DNA of 64,000 nucleotides from PALSA-612 sp964595575 (GTDB taxonomy: Bacteria; Actinomycetota; Thermoleophilia; Gaiellales; Gaiellaceae). The position numbers and the translations under genes were made by a program. Within the stretch, counting starts at the first letter, position 1, and each line of letters starts with the position of its first letter. Of the stretch, positions 7,877 through 15,875 are shown piece by piece. The stretch is taken from NCBI GenBank assembly GCA_964595575.1, contig CAZQRA010000001.1, positions 62,001 through 126,000 on the forward strand. Direction: 5' to 3'. The notes under the pieces are model-generated. The model saw only the letters and a list, made by a program, of their open reading frames with translations. It did not search any database and was not told the DNA's origin.

Positions 7877-9154
7877 ATGCGCGTCGTCCTGGTCGGACTC
7901 TCTCACCGCGTGGCCCCGGTGGAGCTGCGCGAGCGGGTTGCCCTCGACCTAGAGAGCGCGTCCTCTCTCGCTCGGAGGCTCGCCGACCAGGCGGGAGAGG
8001 CGGTGTGCCTGTCGACCTGCAACCGCACCGAGCTCTACCTTGCCTCGAGTGATGCCGGCAAGGCCGAGGAGCTGGCCGCGGAGGCTCTGGCCGAGCTCGC
8101 GCAGACGGAGGGGGCTCGCGTGCGGTCGGTCATCTACCGCAGGCGGGACGAGGAGGCGGCTCTCCACGTGTTTCGGGTTGCCGCCGGGTTGGACTCCCTC
8201 GTTCCCGGGGAGGGAGAGATCCTGGGCCAGGTACGGGCCGCCTACGAGCGAGGCGCTCCGGGACCATTCCTCCACCGACTGTTTCGCCACGCCATCCACG
8301 TGGGGAAGAAGGTGCGCTCGCAGACCGCGATCGGAGAGAACCCGGCCTCGGTATCGTCGGCAGCGGCGGCTCTGGCCGAGCAGCTCTTCGGAGATCTCTC
8401 CTCGTGCAGCGTCCTCCTCATGGGGGCGGGCAAGATCGCCGTGCTGGCCGCCCGCAGCTTGGTCTCTCGGGGTGCCCGCATCGGGTTCGTGGCCAACCGC
8501 TCGCCGGTACGGGCACGGCGGCTGGCCGAGCAGGTCGGCGCCCAGGCAGTGGCCCTGGAAGACGTGCCCGCTCACCTTGCCCACGTGGACGTCGTCGTCT
8601 CCTCCACGGGCTCCCCAGGCTACGTTCTCTTGCCAGACGACGTGGCTCCCAGTCTGCGCCGGCGGCGCGGGCGGCCGCTCTTCCTCATCGACATCGCCGT
8701 CCCCCGGGACCTCCACCCCGCCATCCACTCCTTGGAGGGGTGCTACCTGTACGACATCGACGATCTCGAGCGGGTGGTGGCCGAGAGCCTGGCGGTCAGG
8801 CGAGAGGCGGCGGCCCGGGCAGAGGAGATCGTCCGAGCCGAGGTCGAGCGGTTTCGGGCCTGGCAGGCCTCCCGCGAGGTGACCCCGGCGATCGCCTCCC
8901 TACGGGCCCGGGCCGAGGAGATACGGGTGGCCGAGCTGGAGCGGGCACGGGCGCGGCTGGGCCGGCTGTCCGAGCCGGAGCGTCGGGTGGTGGAGACGGT
9001 CACCGCGCGCATCGTGGACAAGCTCCTGCACCTACCGACGGTGCGCATGAAGGAGGCCGCTGCCGCCGCCGACGGCCCGCTCTACGCGCACGCCCTCCGC
9101 CACCTGTTCGGGCTGGAAGACGATGCTGCTTCGGGTCGGTACCCGAGGCAGTAG
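7877..9154 (+). CDS. hemA: Glutamyl-tRNA reductase
   Basis: HemA reduces glutamyl-tRNA(Glu) with NADPH to glutamate-1-semialdehyde, the first committed step of C5-pathway tetrapyrrole synthesis. The catalytic cysteine lies in CLSTCNRTELYL near residue 45. The family motif LVPGEGEILGQV follows near residue 110. The NADPH-binding domain starts at LLMGAGKIAVLAARSL, and the C-terminal dimerisation helix region is rich in Arg and Glu. The length, 425 aa, is typical. ATG 7877 begins MRVVLVGLSHRVAPVELRER, the expected N-terminus. It overlaps hemC by 32 bases, so translation of the two is probably coupled. Confidence 0.96.
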   Translation: MRVVLVGLSHRVAPVELRERVALDLESASSLARRLADQAGEAVCLSTCNRTELYLASSDAGKAEELAAEALAELAQTEGARVRSVIYRRRDEEAALHVFRVAAGLDSLVPGEGEILGQVRAAYERGAPGPFLHRLFRHAIHVGKKVRSQTAIGENPASVSSAAAALAEQLFGDLSSCSVLLMGAGKIAVLAARSLVSRGARIGFVANRSPVRARRLAEQVGAQAVALEDVPAHLAHVDVVVSSTGSPGYVLLPDDVAPSLRRRRGRPLFLIDIAVPRDLHPAIHSLEGCYLYDIDDLERVVAESLAVRREAAARAEEIVRAEVERFRAWQASREVTPAIASLRARAEEIRVAELERARARLGRLSEPERRVVETVTARIVDKLLHLPTVRMKEAAAAADGPLYAHALRHLFGLEDDAASGRYPRQ

Positions 9155-9956
9155 GCTCGCCCTCGTCCAGGCCGAGCGGGCGGCGGAGCGCCTGCGCCGG
9201 CCGGGGGTGGAGATCGCCCTCGTCCCCATCGCCACGTCCGGCGACCGCGACCGGGCCCGCCCGTTCGGGGAGATCGGGGCTCGGGGCGTGTTCGTGAAGG
9301 AGCTGGAGGAGGCTCTCCTGGCGGGGAGGATCGACGTAGCTGTCCACTCGGCCAAGGACATGACCTCTACGGATACTGCGGGGCTGGCGGTGGGCGCGTA
9401 CCTCCAGCGCGAGGATCCGCGCGATGCCCTCGTGGGAGCGTCGAGGCTCCGTCCTGCCATGCGCGTGGGGACTGCCTCGGCCCGAAGACGGGCGCAGCTC
9501 CTGTTCCTGGAGCCGACGCTCAGGGTCGAGCCCCTGCGGGGAAACATCGACACCCGCCTGCGCAAGCGCAGGGAGCGGCGCCTAGACGCCGTCGTGCTGG
9601 CGGCCTGTGGGCTGGAGCGCCTCGGCCTCGGCCACAAGATCGGGTACCGCTTCTCGCCGGACGAGCTGTTGCCGGAGGCAGGACAGGGGGCAGTCGCTCT
9701 CCAGGTACGTGCCGGCGAGGAGGAGCTGGTAGCCGGCTGCGACGACGCCGCCACCCGCCGTCGGGTGGAGGCAGAGCGCGCCTGCCTGGCGGCCATCGGG
9801 GGCGGTTGCCTGGCTCCGGCGGCCGCCTACCACGACGGCGAGGCGCTGGAGGCGCTGGTCGCCGACGAGGAGGGGCGGTGGGTGGAGCGGCGACGAGGCC
9901 AGGATCCGGTGGCGATCGGCCGGGAGCTGGCCGCGCTTTTGGCCGCCTCGGCGTGA
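9123..9956 (+). CDS. hemC: Porphobilinogen deaminase (hydroxymethylbilane synthase)
   Basis: HemC polymerises four porphobilinogens to hydroxymethylbilane on a dipyrromethane cofactor. The N-terminus RVGTRGSRLALVQAE, the catalytic-region VHSAKDM, and the cofactor-carrying Cys in GGGCLAPAAAY near residue 230 are all present. The length, 277 aa, is slightly shorter than the usual 300-310 but all three domains are represented. Substrate-carboxylate-binding arginines are visible in SARRRAQL and LRGNIDTRLRK. ATG 9123 lies inside the hemA 3' end, and hemD follows 3 bases after the stop. Confidence 0.95.
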   Translation: MLLRVGTRGSRLALVQAERAAERLRRPGVEIALVPIATSGDRDRARPFGEIGARGVFVKELEEALLAGRIDVAVHSAKDMTSTDTAGLAVGAYLQREDPRDALVGASRLRPAMRVGTASARRRAQLLFLEPTLRVEPLRGNIDTRLRKRRERRLDAVVLAACGLERLGLGHKIGYRFSPDELLPEAGQGAVALQVRAGEEELVAGCDDAATRRRVEAERACLAAIGGGCLAPAAAYHDGEALEALVADEEGRWVERRRGQDPVAIGRELAALLAASA

Positions 9957-9959
9957 GCG

Positions 9960-10601
9960 ATGCGGGTGATCGTGACTCGCCCCTCCGACCAGGCTGAGCC
10001 GCTTGCCTCCCGGTTGCGAGCGCTCGGCCACGAGGTGGTGGTGTGCCCGCTCGTGCGGGTCGAGCCGGTGGGGGACAGTCCCGTGGACGTGTCCGGATAC
10101 GACTGGGTGGTGGTGACGAGCGCCAACGGGGCCCGGGAGCTGGCGCGGCGCATGCGGGGCCGGCCCCGCGGGCTGGCGGCCATCGGGCCGGGAACGGCCG
10201 CTGCGCTCCGCCGGCACGGGCTCGAGCCCGACCTGGTAGCGCCGGTGTCGACCCAAGAGGGTCTTGTAGCTGCTCTTCCTCGGCCGGCCGGCCGGGTCTT
10301 GTTCGCGGCGGCCGAGGGGGCCCGGCGGCTCCTCGCCGACGAGCTGGAAGCGGAGGTGGTCGTGCTCTATCGCACCGTCGAGATCGAGCCCACGACGCCT
10401 CCCCAGGGCGACCTGGCGGTGCTGGCGTCGCCGTCGGCCGCGCGGGCGTTCGCCGCGCTCGGCCTCGACGTGCCCGTGGTCAGCATCGGCCCCCAGACGA
10501 CGCAAGCCGCTCGGGAGCGGGGGCTGCGGGTGGTGGCGGAGGCAGAGAGCCACGATCTGGAGGGCCTCGTGGCCGCCGTCGCCTCGCTGGGCACGCCATG
10601 A
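9960..10601 (+). CDS. hemD: Uroporphyrinogen-III synthase
   Basis: HemD closes hydroxymethylbilane to uroporphyrinogen III with inversion of ring D. The protein has 213 aa, on the short side for a poorly conserved family. Recognisable parts are the N-terminal VIVTRPSDQAEPLASRLRALGHEV, VVVTSANGARELARRM in the first domain, AAIGPGTAAALRRHGLEPDLV, and the C-terminal SIGPQTTQAARERGL. Its place directly after hemC is the strongest support. The stop overlaps the ATG of the next gene by 4 bases. Confidence 0.9.
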   Translation: MRVIVTRPSDQAEPLASRLRALGHEVVVCPLVRVEPVGDSPVDVSGYDWVVVTSANGARELARRMRGRPRGLAAIGPGTAAALRRHGLEPDLVAPVSTQEGLVAALPRPAGRVLFAAAEGARRLLADELEAEVVVLYRTVEIEPTTPPQGDLAVLASPSAARAFAALGLDVPVVSIGPQTTQAARERGLRVVAEAESHDLEGLVAAVASLGTP

Positions 10602-11431
10602 GGCCGGTAGTCACCTTCCTCAGCGACTTCGGCTTGCAGGACGACTTCGTGGGGACCTGCCACGGGGTCATCAAGCGGATCGCTCCTCAGGCCGACATCA
10701 TCGACATCACCCATGGCATCGAGCCCCAGCAGGTGCTGCAGGGAGCGCTCGTCCTGGCGAACACGCTCCCCTACATGCCCGAGGGCGTGCACCTGGCGGT
10801 GGTCGACCCCGGCGTGGGCACGGACCGAAAGCCGATCTGCCTGCGAAGCGGGGACGGTCGGCTGCACGTGGGCCCTGATAACGGGCTTCTAGTGCTGGCC
10901 GGCGAGCGCCTGGGAGGGATCGAGGCGGCCTGGGAGCTGGCCGACCCGCGCTACCGGCTCCAGCCGGTGTCCTACACCTTCCACGGCCGGGACATCTTCG
11001 CCCCGGCAGCCGCCCACCTTGCCCGCGGGCTCTCTCCGGACGAGCTCGGGCCCCGGCTCGACCCAGCGACCCTCGTCCGACTCGATCTCCCGCGTCCCAC
11101 CGTGCGCGAGGGAGAGATCGAAGCCCACGTCCTCATCGTCGATCGGTTCGGCAACATGCAGCTCAACCTGACCTACGCCGACCTGGAGCGAATCGGCATC
11201 GTTCCGGGGACGCGGGTCGAGATCGAGGTCGGCCTCGACCGCTACTACGCCGTGGCTGCTCGGACCTTCGCCGCCGCTCGCCCAGGGGACATCGTGCTGT
11301 TCGAGGATTCCTACAGGAACGTAGCCGTGGCCATCAACAAGGGCGACGCCGCCGCCATGCTGGGCGCTCGGGCCGGGGACGAGGTGCGGATCCGCCCTGT
11401 GTCTGGAGGCGGCGGGCGTGGTGTACAGTGA
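10598..11431 (+). CDS. SAM hydroxide adenosyltransferase (DUF62/SAM hydrolase family)
   Basis: Family members hydrolyse S-adenosylmethionine to adenosine and methionine, and a few relatives are SAM-dependent halogenases. The 277-aa protein has the N-terminal FLSDFGLQDDFVGTCHGVIK, the conserved VDPGVGTDRKP near residue 70, GPDNGLL, FHGRDIFAPAAAHLA near residue 125, and IVDRFGNMQLNL in the C-terminal domain. The FHGRDIFAP stretch is the usual hydrolase form. ATG 10598 overlaps the hemD stop (ATGA), so the gene is the last member of the heme operon. A functional reason for the association with heme synthesis is not obvious; SAM is consumed later by uroporphyrinogen methylation, but this is speculation. 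Confidence 0.9.
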   Translation: MRPVVTFLSDFGLQDDFVGTCHGVIKRIAPQADIIDITHGIEPQQVLQGALVLANTLPYMPEGVHLAVVDPGVGTDRKPICLRSGDGRLHVGPDNGLLVLAGERLGGIEAAWELADPRYRLQPVSYTFHGRDIFAPAAAHLARGLSPDELGPRLDPATLVRLDLPRPTVREGEIEAHVLIVDRFGNMQLNLTYADLERIGIVPGTRVEIEVGLDRYYAVAARTFAAARPGDIVLFEDSYRNVAVAINKGDAAAMLGARAGDEVRIRPVSGGGGRGVQ

Positions 11432-11501
11432 CCGCGGGGCGTTCGCGGCGCGGTAGCACCGGCCCGAACGCCCTTGGCGGAAGGAGCCCACGCGGGCTGA
11501 G

Positions 11502-11523
11502 CGGGTGGCCTCCTGGCCGCCCG
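11502..11523. terminator. GC hairpin after the heme operon
   Basis: A 9-base-pair inverted repeat (CGGGTGGCC / GGCCGCCCG with one G-T pair) encloses a TCCT loop. It lies 70 bases past the end of the heme operon and just before the converging tRNA-Phe gene. There is no T tract, so it may be a Rho-independent terminator without a tail or merely a processing structure. Confidence 0.4.
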
Positions 11524-11545
11524 AGGCCTGCCGGGCTGCGGGCAA

Positions 11546-11618
11546 TGGCGAGGGCCGGAATCGAACCGGCGACACCACGGTTTTCAGCCGTGTGCTCTAC
11601 CGACTGAGCTACCTCGCC
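11546..11618 (-). tRNA. tRNA-Phe (GAA)
   Basis: The complement folds into a full 73-base cloverleaf: acceptor GGCGAGG/CCTCGCC, D-arm GCTC...GAGC, anticodon stem CACGG/CCGTG with loop CTGAAAA giving anticodon GAA, and T-arm CCGG-TTCGATT-CCGG. The discriminator base is A and CCA is not encoded. Confidence 0.95.
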
Positions 11619-11700
11619 GCTTGGGCCTCAGTGTAGCCGCGCAGGCTCCACCCTCCTCAGCGAGCGGCAAGGCTCCGTCGCCCGGACGTAGACGGGCGGA

Positions 11701-11706
11701 TACCGT
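11701..11706 (+). promoter_or_regulatory. -10 box of leaderless arginase promoter
   Basis: TACCGT ends 7 bases before GTG 11714. The position agrees with the leaderless pattern seen elsewhere and selects this GTG as the start. Confidence 0.5.
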
Positions 11707-11713
11707 ACTCCCC

Positions 11714-12622
11714 GTGGACCCGTGGGGGGAAAGGCCGGTCGTCATCATTGGAGCGGCCCTCGACCTGGGGCAAGGCCGCCGCGGCGTCGACATGGGTCCT
11801 TCTGCCATCCGCTACGCGGGGCTCGAGCCCCGCATCTCCTCCCTGGGGCGGGAGTGCAGCGACTGGGGAAACGTCCAGGCGGCGGTGGCGGAGACCGTCT
11901 CGGCCGGAGACGCTCGGGCCCGCTTCCTGGACGAGATCAAGGCCACCTGCGCGGAGATCGCCTCCCTGGTCGAGCGGGCGGCGACGCAGGGGCGGCTGCC
12001 GATCGTGCTGGGTGGCGACCACTCGATCGCGCTGGGCACCGTCGCCGGCTTGCGGCGAGCCTACGGGCGGGGAGGGGTGCTGTGGATCGACGCCCACGGC
12101 GATCTCAATCGGCCCGAGACCTCTCCCACCGGCAACGTCCACGGCATGGTGCTGGCGGCGGCGCTGGGCTTCGCAGGCTCCGCCTTCGAGAGCGACGCCT
12201 GGGAGCTCCCGGCGGTCGATCCGGGCAGGGTGGCCCTCCTGGGCGTACGTGCCCTCGATCCGCCGGAGAGGGAGCTCCTGCGCGACCTCGGGATCCGGGT
12301 CTACACCATGGCCGATATCGACCGCCTGGGCGTCGAGCGCGCGGTTCGCGAGGCCCTCGACCACGTGGCTGGACCCGGCTTCGTGCACGTGTCCCTGGAC
12401 ATGGACGCGCTCGACCCCGACGTCGCCCCTGGGGTGGGCACGCCCGTGCGAGGAGGTTTCACCTACCGCGAGGCTCACCTCGCTATGGAGCTCGTGGCCG
12501 AGGCGGAGATCGCCACCGCCCTCGAGGTGGTGGAGGTGAACCCGATCCTCGACGAGGCCAACGCCACAGCCGAGCTCGCCGTCGAGCTCGTGGCCAGCGC
12601 CCTTGGTCAGCGCATTCTCTAG
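11714..12622 (+). CDS. rocF: Arginase
   Basis: This ureohydrolase is predicted to cleave arginine to ornithine and urea. All binuclear manganese ligands are visible: GGDHS, DAHGD in WIDAHGDLNRPETSPTGN, and DMDALDP in VSLDMDALDPDVAPGVGTP. The arginase-specific N-terminus IIGAALDLGQGRRGVDMGPSAI and the SPTGNVHGM loop that reads the amino-acid part favour arginase over agmatinase. The length, 302 aa, is standard. GTG 11714 has a -10 hexamer 7 bases upstream; the frame is open further back to 11621 but without protein-like sequence. Its 3' end overlaps the converging hydrolase by 4 bases. An ornithine cyclodeaminase at 45.5 kb could use the product. Confidence 0.92.
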   Translation: MDPWGERPVVIIGAALDLGQGRRGVDMGPSAIRYAGLEPRISSLGRECSDWGNVQAAVAETVSAGDARARFLDEIKATCAEIASLVERAATQGRLPIVLGGDHSIALGTVAGLRRAYGRGGVLWIDAHGDLNRPETSPTGNVHGMVLAAALGFAGSAFESDAWELPAVDPGRVALLGVRALDPPERELLRDLGIRVYTMADIDRLGVERAVREALDHVAGPGFVHVSLDMDALDPDVAPGVGTPVRGGFTYREAHLAMELVAEAEIATALEVVEVNPILDEANATAELAVELVASALGQRIL

Positions 12623-13410
12623 GCCCCGGTAGGAGAGGAGCGGTCGAGGAAGGACTCGACGGCGGCCGCCGTCTCCGCGAACGCGTCCCAGAGCACGGTG
12701 TGGCCGCCGGGAACGGTGACCACCTGGAAGAGGTCGCCGAGGGCGGCGCCGTAGTCGGCGATCTGGTGGTCGAGGACGAGCCAGGAGCGGTCGCCCACCA
12801 CAAGCAGGGTGGGCACGCGAGCCTGCTCGTAGGCGGGTGGAGGGGTGGCCATGTGGCTCCAGGCAGTGATGACGGCGCTCTTCAGGTACCGGTAGCGGAG
12901 ACGGCCGTCCTCCCCGCGCTCGAGATGCTCGCGCATCTCCTCCTCCAGGAGCTCGCGGGGGGTGTGGAACAACCGCCCAGAATCGAGTCGAGCTTGGATC
13001 GCCTCCTCGGCGGAGGAGAAGGAGACGTCCTTGCGCTCCTCCTCGGCCATGTCCAGGGCTACGTGGGGAAGCACGTAGAGCGCGGGGTCGAGGAGGATCG
13101 CTCTCTCGACCAGCGTCGGCTCGCGGGCAGCCAGCTCCACGACCAGCCGCCCTCCGAAGCTGTGGCCCAGCCACGCGGCCGGCTTCCGGCCCACCGTATC
13201 GAGGACATCCTCCAGGTGGGCCTCGATCGACCAGGGCGGCTCGTAGGCCGACCGCCCGTGGCCGCGGAGGTCGGGAGCGAGCACCCGGTACCTCGCCGCC
13301 AGCCGCTCCTCGGCCAGCTTCCGGAACCGACGGCCATGGGCCGTGACCCCGTGCAGGCAGACGAGGCGGGGAGCGTCTGCAGGACCCCAGGCGTGGAGGT
13401 GGAGGCGCAC
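12619..13410 (-). CDS. Alpha/beta hydrolase
   Basis: A 263-aa serine hydrolase with the oxyanion-hole region VCLHGVTAHGRRF, the nucleophile elbow GHSFGG near residue 92, a likely acid in VVGDRSWLVLDHQ and the catalytic His in VPGGHTVLWDAF. PDLRGHGRSAYEPPW is typical of epoxide-hydrolase/esterase-like subfamilies with a helical cap. It has no signal peptide and is cytoplasmic. The substrate cannot be predicted. It lies 6 bases downstream of osmC on the same strand and may be co-transcribed with rarA and osmC. Confidence 0.85.
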   Translation of the reverse strand: MRLHLHAWGPADAPRLVCLHGVTAHGRRFRKLAEERLAARYRVLAPDLRGHGRSAYEPPWSIEAHLEDVLDTVGRKPAAWLGHSFGGRLVVELAAREPTLVERAILLDPALYVLPHVALDMAEEERKDVSFSSAEEAIQARLDSGRLFHTPRELLEEEMREHLERGEDGRLRYRYLKSAVITAWSHMATPPPAYEQARVPTLLVVGDRSWLVLDHQIADYGAALGDLFQVVTVPGGHTVLWDAFAETAAAVESFLDRSSPTGA

Positions 13411-13416
13411 GCCCGT

Positions 13417-13857
13417 CTAGGCGGAGACGAGGGCGGCGTCTACGGTGATCTCCACGTTGCCCGCGAGGGCCCTCGATACAGGGCAGCCTTCCTTGGCCTG
13501 CTCGGCGGCGGCTTGAAACGCCGCGTCCTCGATTCCGGGTACGAGGCCGCGCACCTCGAGGGCCATGCGCGTGAGCCGAAAGCCGGCTTCCGTCCTCTCG
13601 AAGGTGGCAGTGGCGTCCGTCTCGAGACGGGTCGGCGGCGTTCCGCCCTGGGCGAGTTGGTGGGCGAGGGCCATGGAGAAGCAGCTCGCGTGGGCAGCGG
13701 CGATGAGCTCCTCGGGGCTGGTGAGGCCGGCCGGCTCCTCGGCGCGGGAAGCCCAGGTGACCCGGCCGCCGCCGGCGCCGCTCGCCAGCGTGTAGGTGCC
13801 CGAGCCGCCCGCCAGGTCGCCAGTCCAGGTAACGTGGGCCCTACGCTCTGCCGCCAT
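13417..13857 (-). CDS. osmC: OsmC-family peroxiredoxin
   Basis: OsmC/Ohr proteins reduce organic hydroperoxides with two cysteines in a dimer. Both are present here: ELIAAAHASCFSMALAHQL near residue 52 and EQAKEGCPVSRALAGNVEI near residue 120. The GTYTLASGAGGGRVTW N-terminus and SPEELIAAAH favour OsmC over Ohr. I chose ATG 13857 (146 aa) because a strong AAGGAGG lies 8 bases upstream; the frame continues upstream to 14016 but into rarA. The start overlaps the 3' end of rarA by 17 bases. Confidence 0.92.
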   Translation of the reverse strand: MAAERRAHVTWTGDLAGGSGTYTLASGAGGGRVTWASRAEEPAGLTSPEELIAAAHASCFSMALAHQLAQGGTPPTRLETDATATFERTEAGFRLTRMALEVRGLVPGIEDAAFQAAAEQAKEGCPVSRALAGNVEITVDAALVSA

Positions 13858-15118
13858 AATCGTCCTCCTTCTCCTCTCCCTGACCCTGGGGGCGATAGTA
13901 CCGGCGGCCGCGGAGGTCCTCGGGGAGGTAGGCGAGGTCGATTCCGCCCCGATCGTCGTGGGGAGAGACGTAGCCGCGACCGTGACCCAGCCGTCCTGCT
14001 CCGGGGGAATGGGCATCGCGTAGGGCGGGCGGCGGCCGCAGCGTGCCGTGCTCGTGGAGGTCGCGTCGGGCCTCTGCCAGAGCCACGGCGACGGCGTTCG
14101 ACTTGGGGGCTCGGGCCAGGTAGATGGCCGCTTGCGCCAAGGCCAGCTGGGCCTCGGGAAGACCCACGTACTCGGCCGCCTGGGCGGCTGCCGTTGCCAC
14201 GAGCAGCGCTCGGGGATCGGCGTTGCCGATGTCCTCAGAAGCCAGGATGATCATGCGGCGGGCGAGGAAGCGGGGATCCTCGCCTGCCTCCAGCATGGCC
14301 ACGAGGTAGTAGAGAGCGGCGTCAGCATCGCCGCCCCGCATCGACTTGATGAAGGCCGAGGCGAAGTCGTAGTGCCGGTCTCCGCTGCGGTCGTAGACGA
14401 AGGGCCGCTTGCGGGCCGCGTCCTCGACGTGTTCCGTCGATACGGGGCGCCCTTCGGCCCGAGCGGTCTGCCAGGCGAGCTCGAGGATGTTGAGGGCAGC
14501 TCGAGCATCGCCTCCGGCGGCTCTCGCGATCCGCGCCACCACGTCCGGTCCCAGCTCGGTGCGGAGCTCGGCCGCTCCTCGCTCGACGACAGCCGCAAGC
14601 TCGTCGACGGAGAGGGGCTCGAGCCCGTACACCTGGCAGCGGGAGAGGAGCGCAGGCGTCACATGGGCGTAAGGGTTCTCGGTGGTAGCCCCGACGAGCG
14701 TTACCACTCCCTCCTCGACCGCGGGAAGGAGGGCGTCCTGCTGGGCCTTGCTGAACCGGTGGATCTCGTCCAGGAAGAGGATCGTGCGCTGTCCGGCGCC
14801 GGCCAGCCGCTGACGGGCCCGGGCGATGACCTCGCGCACCTCTGCCACGGTGGCCGCCACGGCCGAGAGCTCCTCGAACGCCGCTCCGGTGGTGGTGGCA
14901 ATGATGCGGGCCAGGGTGGTCTTGCCCGAGCCGGGTGGCCCGTGGAGGATCATGGAGGAGACTCGATCCTGCTCGATGGCCAGGCGCAGGGCGGAGCCTT
15001 CCCCCAGGATGTGGCGCTGGCCGACGAGCTCGGAGAGCGTACGCGGTCGCGCCCGTAGCGCCAGGGGCGCCGTGTCGGCGAGGCGGGCTGCCAGGGCGTC
15101 GGCGAAGAGATCCTCCAT
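13841..15118 (-). CDS. rarA: Replication-associated recombination protein A (AAA+ ATPase)
   Basis: RarA/MgsA is a clamp-loader-like ATPase acting at stalled replication forks. The 425-aa protein has LSELVGQRHILGEGSALRLAI, Walker A HGPPGSGKTT near residue 56, Walker B LFLDEIHRFSKAQQDALLP, sensor 1 GATTENP, and the SRCQVYGLEPLS arginine finger region. The C-terminal tetramerisation part includes YDFASAFIKSMRGGDADAALYYL and MIILASEDIGNADP, which are diagnostic. The start ATG 15118 (MEDLFADALAARL) is preferred to the upstream frame end at 15199. It is divergent from the dioxygenase gene, with 22 bases between start codons. Confidence 0.94.
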   Translation of the reverse strand: MEDLFADALAARLADTAPLALRARPRTLSELVGQRHILGEGSALRLAIEQDRVSSMILHGPPGSGKTTLARIIATTTGAAFEELSAVAATVAEVREVIARARQRLAGAGQRTILFLDEIHRFSKAQQDALLPAVEEGVVTLVGATTENPYAHVTPALLSRCQVYGLEPLSVDELAAVVERGAAELRTELGPDVVARIARAAGGDARAALNILELAWQTARAEGRPVSTEHVEDAARKRPFVYDRSGDRHYDFASAFIKSMRGGDADAALYYLVAMLEAGEDPRFLARRMIILASEDIGNADPRALLVATAAAQAAEYVGLPEAQLALAQAAIYLARAPKSNAVAVALAEARRDLHEHGTLRPPPALRDAHSPGAGRLGHGRGYVSPHDDRGGIDLAYLPEDLRGRRYYRPQGQGEEKEDDYGGRA

Positions 15119-15128
15119 CGTCGCCAAG

Positions 15129-15134
15129 TATGCT
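15129..15134 (+). promoter_or_regulatory. -10 box of leaderless dioxygenase promoter
   Basis: TATGCT ends exactly 6 bases before ATG 15141. Read on the other strand, the same spot gives CATACT 8 bases before the rarA ATG, so one 22-base spacer may serve two divergent leaderless transcripts. Confidence 0.5.
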
Positions 15135-15140
15135 CCTCCT

Positions 15141-15875
15141 ATGTCCCGGCGCGAGCAGACCGGTCTCGAGGACGACCTGGGGCCCATCCTTCCCGGCACC
15201 GGGGCGAGCGACTACGAGCGCTACCTGCGCACCGACGAGCTCCTCTCCCTGCAGAAGGCTCCCGAGGAGCGCGCCCACCGGGACGAGCTTCTCTTCCAGG
15301 TCACGCACCAGTCCTCGGAGCTCTGGCTCAAGCTGGCCTCGGAGGAGGTGGAAGGGGCGACCGCGCTCCTCCGGGAGGGGGACGTCCCCTCGGCGCTCCG
15401 CCTGCTCGAGCGGGCGCGATTGAGCCTCCGGCTCGTGACCGAGCAGCTGGACATGCTCGAGCACTTGTCGCCGTGGGAGTACGCCGTCCTCATCCGACCT
15501 GTGCTCGGGCACGGCTCCGGCTTCGACTCGCCGGGCTGGAATCGGCTCCGGCGGGCGGCGCCTGCCTTGGGGGAGGCGTTCCACGCCCTGCGGCGGGAGG
15601 CGGGTCTCTCGCTCGCCGACCTCTACCGCCGGGGCCGCGAGGTCGAGCACCTGTACCGGCTGGCGGAGGCCCTGGTCGACCTCGACGAGCTGGCGACCCT
15701 GTGGCGGGTCAAGCACCTGAAGGTGGTCGAGCGGATCATCGGGGGCGAGGCCGTGGGTACCCAGGGGACGCCGGTCGAGCTTCTGCTCGGCCTGGTGCGG
15801 GCCCGCTTCTTCCCGGAGCTGTGGGAGGTGCGCAACGAGCTCACAGATCTCGCCCAGAAAGAGGGTGGCGCATGA
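15141..15875 (+). CDS. Tryptophan 2,3-dioxygenase-family heme enzyme
   Basis: The 244-aa protein has the all-helical TDO fold: YERYLRTDELLSLQ, then HRDELLFQVTHQSSELWLKL with the distal His near residue 56, LGHGSGFDSPGWN, and LWRVKHLKVVERIIGG with the probable proximal heme His near residue 192. TDO opens the indole ring of tryptophan to N-formylkynurenine. Two substrate-contact sites differ from classic TDO: GFQSxQYR, which gives the carboxylate-binding Arg, is GFDSPGWNR here, and GTGGS is GTQGTPVELL. It may therefore act on a different indole or be a shifted TDO. It starts the transcript shared with the M20 peptidase (ATGA overlap). No kynureninase or formamidase is nearby. Confidence 0.8.
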   Translation: MSRREQTGLEDDLGPILPGTGASDYERYLRTDELLSLQKAPEERAHRDELLFQVTHQSSELWLKLASEEVEGATALLREGDVPSALRLLERARLSLRLVTEQLDMLEHLSPWEYAVLIRPVLGHGSGFDSPGWNRLRRAAPALGEAFHALRREAGLSLADLYRRGREVEHLYRLAEALVDLDELATLWRVKHLKVVERIIGGEAVGTQGTPVELLLGLVRARFFPELWEVRNELTDLAQKEGGA

